Origin: Bacteroidales bacterium
GTDB lineage: Bacteria > Bacteroidota > Bacteroidia > Bacteroidales > UBA932
Direction of reading: 5' to 3'
Assembly (NCBI GenBank): GCA_015060395.1
Contig: SUYP01000002.1
Span: 87,074-151,073, forward strand
DNA length: 64,000 nucleotides
Shown: positions 41,816 to 50,459 of the stretch, one piece after another
Numbering within the stretch: position 1 is the first letter of the stretch
Layout: every line of letters begins with the position of its first letter
Program-made: the position numbers and the translations under genes
The notes under the pieces: model-generated
The model's database searches: none
Told to the model about the DNA's origin: nothing
Seen by the model: only the letters and a program-made list of their open reading frames with translations

Positions 41816-43261
41816 ATGGAAGAAAAGAATATAGTGGCGATAGATCTGGGTACATCCAAGATCGCTCTGACAGTCGCCAAGGTGAACGGAAACGACGTGC
41901 AGATCGCATACTACAAGGAAATGCCATCTGCCGGAATAAAGTACAGCAGCGTCTGGAACATCAACCAGGCCACAGATCCTCTCTCAAGGATAATCCGCGA
42001 CGCTGAAGAGGCTCTTGACATCAAGATCACCCAGGCTGTGATCGGTATGCCTAAATATCCCGTACGTCAGGAGAGCAACAGCGCCATCGTCAAGGACAGA
42101 GGAGAGGACACTGACATCACGGCAGAAGACATAGCGGACCTCAAGAGCTACGCCGAGGATTCATATCCGCTCGATGATCCTGCAAAGGAGGCGATCTATG
42201 GCGCCGTGGCTCAGTCATTCTCGGACGGAGAATATTTCCAGATCATCGAGAACGACATCATCGGTATGGCAAGCGATACGCTTGAAGGCAATTTCAAGAT
42301 CTTCATCGGCAAGAAGAGCGACCTCAAGAAGATCGACTCCGTGATGACGAAGACCGGAATCGCGGCAAGGAAGAAATATTTCACAGCAGACACCACAGCC
42401 AAGGCCGTACTCACCGACGCAGAGATGGAGAATGGAGTCGCACTGATCGACTTCGGCGGCGGCAGCACATCCGTATCCATCTATCACGGCAACATTATGC
42501 GCCACTATGCTTCTATCCCGTTCGGAGGAAAGAACATCACCGACGACATCAAGAGCGAATGCCAGATTTCAGAAAGGCTCGCAGAGAACATAAAGCTCGC
42601 GTATGGAGCCTGTATGCCTGAAAAGCTGCAGAGTCTCAGCGAGAAGGTGCTGCAGATCAGAAGCAACAACACCGAACCTGACAAGCAGGTTACAGTCAAA
42701 TATCTTTCCGAAATCATCACGGCAAGAATCGAAGAGATCATTATGGCAATGCTCTACGAGATCAATGAGAGCGGATTTGCAGATATGCTCAGAAGCGGCA
42801 TCGTGATCACAGGAGGCGCGGCACAGACAGCCAATCTCGGTAATTTCATTTATGAGCTCTCCGGCTACAGGGTAAGGACCGGATATCCGAAGCAGCATTT
42901 CTCGAATGCAGGCTGTGACGGTCTGAAGGACACTACGGCAGCTACTTCCATAGGTCTTATCCTCGCTGCAAAAGACGAACTCGGAGTCAACTGCGCATAT
43001 AATGACGAGCAGGGCGGAAGCAGCGTGATCATCGAAAACGGGGAAGAGGACGTGGAAGTGGAAGCTCCTGCTGAAGTCCAGACAGAGCCGGCAGAAACCG
43101 ATCCGGCACCTCAGTCAAACGGCAAGCTTTTCTCTGACGACGAGATAGAGGTGGTGGAGAAGCCAAAGAAGAAAAAGAAGAGCGACATCTTCGCGACTTG
43201 GAGAAAGGCCAAGCAGAAAGTGGAGGAAGCACTTGACAAACTCAGTGAAGAACAGGTATGA
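41816..43261 (+). CDS. ftsA: Cell division protein FtsA
   Basis: IVAIDLGTSKIALTVAK, ALIDFGGGSTSVSIYHG, GIVITGGAAQ. Confidence 0.95.
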   Translation: MEEKNIVAIDLGTSKIALTVAKVNGNDVQIAYYKEMPSAGIKYSSVWNINQATDPLSRIIRDAEEALDIKITQAVIGMPKYPVRQESNSAIVKDRGEDTDITAEDIADLKSYAEDSYPLDDPAKEAIYGAVAQSFSDGEYFQIIENDIIGMASDTLEGNFKIFIGKKSDLKKIDSVMTKTGIAARKKYFTADTTAKAVLTDAEMENGVALIDFGGGSTSVSIYHGNIMRHYASIPFGGKNITDDIKSECQISERLAENIKLAYGACMPEKLQSLSEKVLQIRSNNTEPDKQVTVKYLSEIITARIEEIIMAMLYEINESGFADMLRSGIVITGGAAQTANLGNFIYELSGYRVRTGYPKQHFSNAGCDGLKDTTAATSIGLILAAKDELGVNCAYNDEQGGSSVIIENGEEDVEVEAPAEVQTEPAETDPAPQSNGKLFSDDEIEVVEKPKKKKKSDIFATWRKAKQKVEEALDKLSEEQV

Positions 43262-43282
43262 AACGAATAACAGGAGAACGCT

Positions 43283-44542
43283 ATGACTGATTTTATTGAA
43301 ACCAACGATATAATGCCAAACGACTGGATACCCGAGAATTCCATTATCAAGGTGATCGGAGTCGGTGGCGGCGGATGCAATGCCGTCAACTATATGTACC
43401 ATCAGCGCATCGAGGGATGTACATTCATCGTCTGCAACACTGATGCACAGGCACTTGAAAGCTGCGACGTACCTGTAAAGATACAGCTCGGCGAAGGCCT
43501 CGGAGCAGGCTGCAACCCGACAGAAGGTCGTAATGCGGCCCTGAATTCGCAGGACGAGATTGCCGAGAAGGTCATAAACAACAACACCGATATGCTTTTC
43601 ATCACAGCCGGTATGGGAGGTGGTACAGGTACCGGAGCGGCTCCTGTCATCGCTGCGATGGCAAAGAAGAAAGGCATCCTCACAGTCGGAGTCGTGACCA
43701 TCCCGTTCAAGAGCGAAGGCAATGAGTCTATGTCCAAGGCAATCGACGGCATCAACGAACTCGAGAAGAATGTTGACAGCCTCATCATCATCAACAACGA
43801 AAAGCTCTACAAGGAATATGGCGACCTGCTTATCCGTGACGCATTCCCTAAGGCTGACGAAGTGCTTGCTACCGCTGTCAGGGGCATTACCGAAATCATA
43901 AAGAAGAAGGGCTTCATCAACGTTGACTTCAAGGATGTGAAGGCTATGATGACAGGAAGCGGAATGGCTCTGATGGGCTGCGGAACAGGAAGCGGCAAGA
44001 ACAGGCTTCAGGATGCCGTGAAGATGGCTATGGACTCCCCTCTCCTCAACGACTTCGATATCAAGACAGCCAAGAATGTCCTGATAAACATCACATCAGG
44101 CTCAAGCAAGGACGGCCTTATGATGAAGCAGCTTGACGAGATCGACAAGATGATCAAGGAATATACCGGCAACGCCAACAACTTCAAGAGAGGCATCGTC
44201 TTCGATGATGACCCTGATTTCGGCGACAAGGTAAGCATCACCGTGATTGCGACAGGCTTCAAGATGGCCAGGATAATCGAGATCACTGAAGGAAATCTCG
44301 GCAATATCATACAGATCGACAGCAACTTCGTTTACAAGAAGAACGAGAGCGCCACAGACGAGGGAATCGAGCTTCCGGAGGTCAGAAGCCAGAAGATCGG
44401 CTATAACAACACAGCCATCAGGAAAAGGATCTCATTCGAGGAAGGCAGAAAGCCGGCCCTTCTGATCAGGGAAGGTGAGGACAAAAGCGAGCTCGAAAAC
44501 ACTCCTGCCATCAAGAGAGTGGCAGGAAGAGGCAAGGAATAG
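43283..44542 (+). CDS. ftsZ: Cell division GTPase FtsZ
   Basis: IKVIGVGGGGCNAVNYM, GMGGGTGTGAAPVIA tubulin signature. Confidence 0.98.
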   Translation: MTDFIETNDIMPNDWIPENSIIKVIGVGGGGCNAVNYMYHQRIEGCTFIVCNTDAQALESCDVPVKIQLGEGLGAGCNPTEGRNAALNSQDEIAEKVINNNTDMLFITAGMGGGTGTGAAPVIAAMAKKKGILTVGVVTIPFKSEGNESMSKAIDGINELEKNVDSLIIINNEKLYKEYGDLLIRDAFPKADEVLATAVRGITEIIKKKGFINVDFKDVKAMMTGSGMALMGCGTGSGKNRLQDAVKMAMDSPLLNDFDIKTAKNVLINITSGSSKDGLMMKQLDEIDKMIKEYTGNANNFKRGIVFDDDPDFGDKVSITVIATGFKMARIIEITEGNLGNIIQIDSNFVYKKNESATDEGIELPEVRSQKIGYNNTAIRKRISFEEGRKPALLIREGEDKSELENTPAIKRVAGRGKE

Positions 44543-44553
44543 GATTTTTTTAT

Positions 44554-44561
44554 TATTTTTG
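44554..44561 (+). promoter_or_regulatory. -7 element TATTTTTG for gltX
   Basis: TATTTTTG 23 bp upstream of the gltX start. Confidence 0.45.
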
Positions 44562-44583
44562 CGCCCGATTAAAACTTAAGGAT

Positions 44584-46173
44584 ATGGAACGCAAGACAAG
44601 GGTCAGATTCGCACCCTCTCCGACAGGACCTCTCCATATGGGTGGAGTGAGGACTGCACTTTACAACTATCTCTTCGCCAAACAGCGCGGAGGTGATTTC
44701 ATAATAAGGATTGAAGACACTGACTCTCAGAGATTTGTCCCTGGAGCAGAGAAATATATCATCGAAGCACTCAACTGGTGCGGCATCGTGCCTGACGAAG
44801 GAGTGGACGCTTCCGGAAATGTCGTGGAGACCGCTTCCGAGCGTCATCCGCACGCTCCGTACAGGCAGAGCCAGAGAAAGCCGATATACCGCAAGTATGC
44901 AGAGGAACTCGTTGCAAACGGGTTCGCATACTACGCATTCGATACAGCCGAAGAGCTTGGTGCAAAGCGTGCCGAGATGGAGGCTGCCGGTCAGACATTC
45001 ATCTACAACCAGACCACACGCCTGGGTCTCCGCAACTCCCTCTCCCTCCCTGAGGCAGAATGGAAGGAGCTTCTCGAGACACGTACCGACTGGACCATCC
45101 GTTTCAGGATGCCTGAGAACAGGATCGTCAAGATGGACGATCTCATCCGTGGCCACGTGGAGGTCAATACTGACACACTCGACGACAAGGTGCTCTGGAA
45201 AAGGGCCGACGAGCTCCCTACATACCATCTTGCAAACATCGTGGATGACCACCTGATGGAAATCACCGAGGTGATCCGTGGTGAGGAGTGGCTGCCTTCG
45301 CTTCCACTCCACTATCTGCTTTACGAAGCATTCGGATGGACTGAGACCCAGCCAAGATTCGCTCATCTCTCGCTTCTTCTGAAGCCTGACGGAAAGGGCA
45401 AGCTCAGCAAGCGTGACGGTGACCGTCTCGGTTTCCCTGTATTCCCGCTCAAGTGGGTCAATGCTGAGGGTGAGGTTTCACGAGGATACCGTGAGGACGG
45501 ATATTTCCCTGAAGCATTCGTGAATCTTCTCGCAATGCTCGGCTGGAATCCGGGCAACGACCAGGAGATCTTCTCACTTGAAGAGCTCGTACAGGCATTC
45601 TCGCTCGAAAGAGTCGTGAAATCGGGAGCCCGCTTCAATGCCGACAAGGCGAAATGGTACAATAAGGAATATCTCCGTACCAAGAGCGTTTCGGAGCTTA
45701 CCGACCTTTATATCCCTGTGCTTGAAGAAAAGGGCATCACTGTCAGCGGGGAGTCTGTGGACTTTGCCGGCAGGACTTTCCCACGCCAGTATGTAGAGAG
45801 GATCGTAGCGCTTATCCAGGAAAGAGCTACCTTCGTGGCAGACTTCTGGGATATAGCATCATACCTCTTCATAGCTCCTGAGACATTCGTCGAGAAGGAT
45901 GCCGCAAAGTTCTGGAAGGAAGAGAATTACACTCTGGCACTCCAGGTGGCGGACTTCATTCTCGGTTTCGAGGGTGAATTCACAAAGGAGTCTCTCGAAG
46001 GACCGCTCGAGGAGTATATCCGCGGCAACGAATGGCCTATGGGCAAGGTAATGAACTGCCTCCGTCTGGCACTCGTGGGAGCATCCAGCGGACTCGGTAT
46101 CGCCGACATCGTCACCCTCATCGGAAAAGAAGAGTTTGCCAAGAGGATCGGATATATAAAGGCAACGCTTTAA
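44584..46173 (+). CDS. gltX: Glutamate--tRNA ligase
   Basis: RFAPSPTGPLHMGGVRTALYNYLFA, KLSKRDGDRLGFPV. Confidence 0.97.
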   Translation: MERKTRVRFAPSPTGPLHMGGVRTALYNYLFAKQRGGDFIIRIEDTDSQRFVPGAEKYIIEALNWCGIVPDEGVDASGNVVETASERHPHAPYRQSQRKPIYRKYAEELVANGFAYYAFDTAEELGAKRAEMEAAGQTFIYNQTTRLGLRNSLSLPEAEWKELLETRTDWTIRFRMPENRIVKMDDLIRGHVEVNTDTLDDKVLWKRADELPTYHLANIVDDHLMEITEVIRGEEWLPSLPLHYLLYEAFGWTETQPRFAHLSLLLKPDGKGKLSKRDGDRLGFPVFPLKWVNAEGEVSRGYREDGYFPEAFVNLLAMLGWNPGNDQEIFSLEELVQAFSLERVVKSGARFNADKAKWYNKEYLRTKSVSELTDLYIPVLEEKGITVSGESVDFAGRTFPRQYVERIVALIQERATFVADFWDIASYLFIAPETFVEKDAAKFWKEENYTLALQVADFILGFEGEFTKESLEGPLEEYIRGNEWPMGKVMNCLRLALVGASSGLGIADIVTLIGKEEFAKRIGYIKATL

Positions 46174-46190
46174 AACTGTTTCTTGATATT

Positions 46191-46625
46191 ATGAAGATCG
46201 GTATATGCAACGACCACGCTGGTGTGGACTATAAATTCCGCCTGTCGGAATATCTGGAATCAAAGGGATATGAGATGGTGAATTTCGGCACCGACACAAC
46301 CGACAGTATGGACTATCCGGATGTAGCGCATCCTCTCGCGACAGCAGTTGAGAATGGCGACGTAGATCTGGGTATCGCATTCTGCGGCACAGGAAACGGC
46401 ATCGGAATGACCTTGAACAAACATCAGGGCATACGCGCAGGCCTCTGCTGGAATGCAGAGATAGGAAAGCTGATCAAGCAGCATAACAATGCAAACGTCC
46501 TGGTTATGCCGGCACGATTCGTTTCTTTCGAGACCGTTCTGGAAATCACTGACGCCTGGCTCGGAGAGACATTTGAAGGCGGACGCCACCAGAAGCGCAT
46601 CGACAAGATACCTTATAATAAATAG
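46191..46625 (+). CDS. rpiB: Ribose-5-phosphate isomerase B
   Basis: MKIGICNDHAGVDYKFRL, GIAFCGTGNGIGMTLNKHQGIRAGLCW; start set at MKIGI. Confidence 0.92.
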   Translation: MKIGICNDHAGVDYKFRLSEYLESKGYEMVNFGTDTTDSMDYPDVAHPLATAVENGDVDLGIAFCGTGNGIGMTLNKHQGIRAGLCWNAEIGKLIKQHNNANVLVMPARFVSFETVLEITDAWLGETFEGGRHQKRIDKIPYNK

Positions 46626-47579
46626 ATGGAAATAAGCGCAAAGATACTGACTCCGGAAGACGAAGTCCTTTCAAGGGACATCAACGACTATCCGGAAGGG
46701 ATAATAATCCCGATAGACAAGCCATACAGATGGACATCGGCGGACGTGATCAGAAAGGTCAAGTTCGCCGCTATCCGTCATTTCGGCAAGAAGAACCTGA
46801 AAGTAGGTCACGCAGGCACCCTCGACCCGCTCGCCACCGGCATCCTCCTCGTATGCATCGGGAAAGCGACCAAGCTGGCCGAACAGCTCCAGGCCCACCA
46901 TAAGGAGTATATAGCCGGAGTGACATTCGGTGCCACAACCCCGTCGTACGACCTTGAGAAGGACATCGACAGATTCTTCCCGTACGAGCATATAACCTCA
47001 GAGTCTGTAGCCTCGGCATTGCCTTCATTCATCGGTGAGCAGGATCAGATCGCTCCCCTTTTCTCAGCCAAATCAGTCGATGGCGTACGCGCATACGAGC
47101 TTGCCAGAAAGCTTCATAAAGAGGGCAAGACTCTTGACGAAGCTGCGGAAGAGCTGATACGAGTATCCAGAATCAATATTACGGAGTTGAAACTGTTGAA
47201 GTTTGAAGGTCGAGATGAGGAAATCGAGGACCGTGCCACCCGCGGCACGGAAGCGGGGGGACCACGAGCGAAGCGAAGTGGTGGGGTGAGCGAAGCGAAC
47301 GTCCAAGATTCCTCATCCGACCTTCAAACATCGGATGCCTCCAGCCGAATCAACGTGACTGACAATTCGGAACTTGGCCTCCCGCGCGCAGTCATCAGAA
47401 TTTCCTGCAGCAAGGGAACATACGTCCGCGCATTTGCCCGTGATCTGGGCGAGGCACTCGGCAGCGGAGCCCATCTGGACAGCCTGCAGCGCAGCCGCAG
47501 CGGACTATTCCGGATAGAAAACGCATTAACGGTCGATCAGACCATAAACCTGCTCACAGCGTGGCAGGCAAACCAGTGA
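46626..47579 (+). CDS. truB: tRNA pseudouridine55 synthase TruB carrying an in-frame insertion
   Basis: IDKPYRWTSADVIRKVK, VGHAGTLDPLATGILLVCIG, SCSKGTYVRAFARDLGEALGSGAHL; extra segment between LLKFEG and LPRAVIRIS. Confidence 0.95.
   Translation: MEISAKILTPEDEVLSRDINDYPEGIIIPIDKPYRWTSADVIRKVKFAAIRHFGKKNLKVGHAGTLDPLATGILLVCIGKATKLAEQLQAHHKEYIAGVTFGATTPSYDLEKDIDRFFPYEHITSESVASALPSFIGEQDQIAPLFSAKSVDGVRAYELARKLHKEGKTLDEAAEELIRVSRINITELKLLKFEGRDEEIEDRATRGTEAGGPRAKRSGGVSEANVQDSSSDLQTSDASSRINVTDNSELGLPRAVIRISCSKGTYVRAFARDLGEALGSGAHLDSLQRSRSGLFRIENALTVDQTINLLTAWQANQ
47201..47329. repeat. In-frame palindromic element inside truB (outer inverted repeat plus two internal hairpins)
   Basis: GTTTGAAGGTCGAGATGAGGAAATC (47201-47225) vs reverse complement of 47307-47329 (GTTTGAAGGTCGGATGAGGAATC): identical except two 1-nt indels; internal CCGTGCC/GGCACGG and ACCAC/GTGGT hairpins; duplicated GAGCGAAGCGAA. 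Confidence 0.85.
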
Positions 47580-47673
47580 ATCACAAGCATTTAGCTGCAC
47601 ATTATAGGTCAAATCAGCCATATAGCCAACACATAAAACACTAAGTATCAGGCAAATAAGTGCCACACCGAAA

Positions 47674-49014
47674 ATGACAAAGACAACAGGTACATACTCA
47701 TACAGGAATATCTGGAAGGTAGCCTACCCAATTCTGATAAGCCTTGTGATGGAACAGATGATCGGCCTCACCGACACGGCATTCCTCGGAAGAGTCGGCG
47801 AGATAGAGCTGGGTGCATCTGCCATTGCCATTGTCTATTATATGGTGCTGTTTATGATCGGCTTCGGATTCAGCATCGGAGCACAGATCATAATAGGACG
47901 ACGTAACGGTGAAGGCAGGTTCAGGGAGACCGGAAAGGTATTCTGGACCGGCCTGTATTTCGTGCTGGGACTGTCGGGAGTGATAATACTGCTTTCAGAA
48001 CTTTTCACTCCGTGGATGATGAAATATATGGTATCATCTGCGGCCATATATGATGCGGCCCTGAGCTATGTACGTTGGAGGCTTCCCGGTATGATCTTCG
48101 CGTTCATCACCGCTATGTTCAGAGCATTCTACGTCGGCACCACACAGACCAAGACGCTGACACTCAACTCGATAGTGATGGTGGCCTCCAACATCCTGTT
48201 CAACTGGATCCTGATCTTCGGTAAAATGGGATGTCCTGCTCTTGGCATTACCGGAGCTGCAATAGGCTCGAGTCTGGCGGAACTTGTCTCACTGATATTC
48301 TTCATCGTATATACAGCCCTCAGATGTGACCGTACCAAATACGGTCTCGACAAAGCGGCGAGATTCGACAAGGACGAACTCAAGGGAATGATGCCGGTGT
48401 GCATCTGGACAATGATCCAGCATACCATATCCATATCGACCTGGCTGATCTTCTTTCTCTATATCGAGCATCTCGGAGAAAGGGCCCTGGCGATTTCAAA
48501 TATCACCAGAGGAGTATCCGGACTGATATGGGTAGTCCTCCAGGCATTTTCATCCACCTGCAGCACTTTGGTCAGCAATATGATAGGCGAGGGACATCAG
48601 GATAAGGTGATGTCACTGGTGAAAAGAATCCTGAAGCTGTCGTACGGCATAGTCAGCGCACTGATACTGGTCATCTGCCTGTGCCCCGAGACTATAGCAA
48701 GGATATATACGGACATACCTGATCTCATCACGGCATCACTTCCGGCGATGGTCGTGATGGCATCCTCATACTTCGTAAATGTCGGTGGACAGGTACTCTT
48801 CCTTGCTGTATCAGGAACAGGAAGCACCAAGACCGCATTCAGGCTGGAACTCGTGGCGCTTGCAGTGTATATGGTCTATTGCACCGTAATCATCGGATGG
48901 CTGAAGCTGGACGTGGCCGTATGCTGGACAGCCGAACACGTCTATGCCGGTATGCTCCTGATATGCAGCTGGTGGTATATGCGAAGCGGACGCTGGAAGA
49001 ACCGCAAGATCTGA
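47674..49014 (+). CDS. MATE family efflux transporter
   Basis: 12-TM protein, PILISLVMEQMIGLTDTAFLGRVGEIELGASAIA. Confidence 0.9.
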   Translation: MTKTTGTYSYRNIWKVAYPILISLVMEQMIGLTDTAFLGRVGEIELGASAIAIVYYMVLFMIGFGFSIGAQIIIGRRNGEGRFRETGKVFWTGLYFVLGLSGVIILLSELFTPWMMKYMVSSAAIYDAALSYVRWRLPGMIFAFITAMFRAFYVGTTQTKTLTLNSIVMVASNILFNWILIFGKMGCPALGITGAAIGSSLAELVSLIFFIVYTALRCDRTKYGLDKAARFDKDELKGMMPVCIWTMIQHTISISTWLIFFLYIEHLGERALAISNITRGVSGLIWVVLQAFSSTCSTLVSNMIGEGHQDKVMSLVKRILKLSYGIVSALILVICLCPETIARIYTDIPDLITASLPAMVVMASSYFVNVGGQVLFLAVSGTGSTKTAFRLELVALAVYMVYCTVIIGWLKLDVAVCWTAEHVYAGMLLICSWWYMRSGRWKNRKI

Positions 49015-49047
49015 CCGATGGCATCCAATCCCCTATCTATCAGTAAC

Positions 49048-49093
49048 TTATGCGAGATGCCTGCTGTCAAAGTACAGCAGGCATCTCGCATAA
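49048..49093. terminator. Perfect 20-bp hairpin, bidirectional terminator candidate between convergent genes
   Basis: TTATGCGAGATGCCTGCTGT-CAAAGT-ACAGCAGGCATCTCGCATAA. Confidence 0.65.
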
Positions 49094-49125
49094 AGCATTA
49101 TCAATCAGGCGATTAGGCGCCATCA

Positions 49126-49803
49126 CTATACCAGAGGAAATTGCTTGATTGCGCGAGTGATGGTATAATCCAACGGATATCGCGCCTTTGAGGTTGCCCC
49201 TTTACGCGCGATCTCCACCGCCAGAGCCCGGTCACCTTCAGAAACGGGCATATCTCCGGACATCAGTTTCAGAATATGGTCTGTAAGGACGTGCTCCAGA
49301 AGCAGATGGAAGGCCTGGCCGTGATTCTGATGCCTCAGATGGCAGAGTTCGTGCAGAAGCACATAATCCTGGAAGATACGCGGAAGACGTACGATATTGA
49401 GGTTGAGATTTATATTTCCCTTTGAGGAACAGCTGCCCCAGTTGGTAGCATTGTGCTTGATTGTCACATTGTTATATGCAAAGCCATATCTGAGTGCCAG
49501 TTCACGGAGCCGCGGCGGTAGTTCGGCCTTGGCCTGACGGCGGAGGGCCTCAATTTCGGCTGACGACGGAACCGGAACATCCTTGTACTTCTCACTCTGC
49601 CGGGCGATGGTCCGGATGACCCAGTCACGTCTGGCCTGGAAAAAGAGCTGGGCAGCGGCATAAGGGACAATGTACGGCACTGTCACTGTGACACCTTTGA
49701 CCGGATGTACCCTGATGCTCATACGGCTGCTTGCGGCGCTTTTGCGGAGCGTCACCTCCCCGATCTGCGGGTCAATGAATTTCTTTGATGAGGTCTTTGG
49801 CAT
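49126..49803 (-). CDS. YgjP-like/M48-type metallopeptidase
   Basis: WGSCSSKGNINLNLNIVRLP and LLHELCHLRHQNHGQAF (HExxH). Confidence 0.85.
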   Translation of the reverse strand: MPKTSSKKFIDPQIGEVTLRKSAASSRMSIRVHPVKGVTVTVPYIVPYAAAQLFFQARRDWVIRTIARQSEKYKDVPVPSSAEIEALRRQAKAELPPRLRELALRYGFAYNNVTIKHNATNWGSCSSKGNINLNLNIVRLPRIFQDYVLLHELCHLRHQNHGQAFHLLLEHVLTDHILKLMSGDMPVSEGDRALAVEIARKGATSKARYPLDYTITRAIKQFPLV

Positions 49804-49851
49804 TTCGATGGACGAAGGTACAAATTATATGGAAAATTTTATTGCATCGGG

Positions 49852-49881
49852 TTGTTTTCTTGGAATTTATGCGTATCTTTG
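49852..49881 (+). promoter_or_regulatory. Promoter candidate for rpsO (TTG / TATCTTTG, 19-bp spacer)
   Basis: TTG 49852-49854 and TATCTTTG 49874-49881. Confidence 0.65.
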
Positions 49882-49951
49882 CGCCCGCTTAATCCCTAAA
49901 GTCGGGTGCGGGCACGAAAATTTATTAATTAACCTCTAATTTTTTCAAAAG

Positions 49952-50227
49952 ATGGCTGAATATTTGGCACCAGAGAAAAAACAGGAGCTTTTCGAGAAGT
50001 ACGGAAAGTCTAATACTGACACAGGTTCTCCAGAGAGCCAGGTGGCTTTATTTTCCTACCGTATCGCTCACCTTACCGAGCATCTTAAGAGCAACAAGCA
50101 CGACTATGTGACTCGTCGTTCACTTCTTAAGCTTGTAGGTAAGCGTCGTCGTGTACTTGATTATCTCAAGGCAATTGACATTGAGAGATACAGAGCTATC
50201 GTCAAGGAGCTTGGTCTCCGTCGATAA
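49952..50227 (+). CDS. rpsO: 30S ribosomal protein S15
   Basis: [50 protein letters not shown]. Confidence 0.97.
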   Translation: MAEYLAPEKKQELFEKYGKSNTDTGSPESQVALFSYRIAHLTEHLKSNKHDYVTRRSLLKLVGKRRRVLDYLKAIDIERYRAIVKELGLRR

Positions 50228-50251
50228 GCTACATCATAGTAGGAACCGGCG

Positions 50252-50289
50252 AAGGGGGAATTCCCAAAAGATGGGACTCCCCCTTTTTT
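50252..50289 (+). terminator. Rho-independent terminator after rpsO
   Basis: GGGGGAATTCCC-AAAAGAT-GGGACTCCCCC then TTTTTT. Confidence 0.85.
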
Positions 50290-50373
50290 CACGCAAAGAC
50301 GCTTCCAAGGCGCTAACACATCAACCTGCGGCGCCGATGGAGCAGAACAATATATAATACGTAACTGTATGTA

Positions 50374-50440
50374 GGAGCTTGGAAATAAGCTCCGTATGGG
50401 CGGAAAATGACAATTTGTATAATGACTCCCATAGGGGGAG
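50374..50440 (+). promoter_or_regulatory. Structured pnp 5' leader (hairpin plus mutually exclusive helices)
   Basis: GGAGCTT/AAGCTCC hairpin 50374-50393; TATGGG(50395-50400)/CCCATA(50428-50433) competes with CTCCC(50426-50430)/GGGAG(50436-50440). Confidence 0.4.
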
Positions 50441-50459
50441 GCAGGTTGAAAACGGAAAA

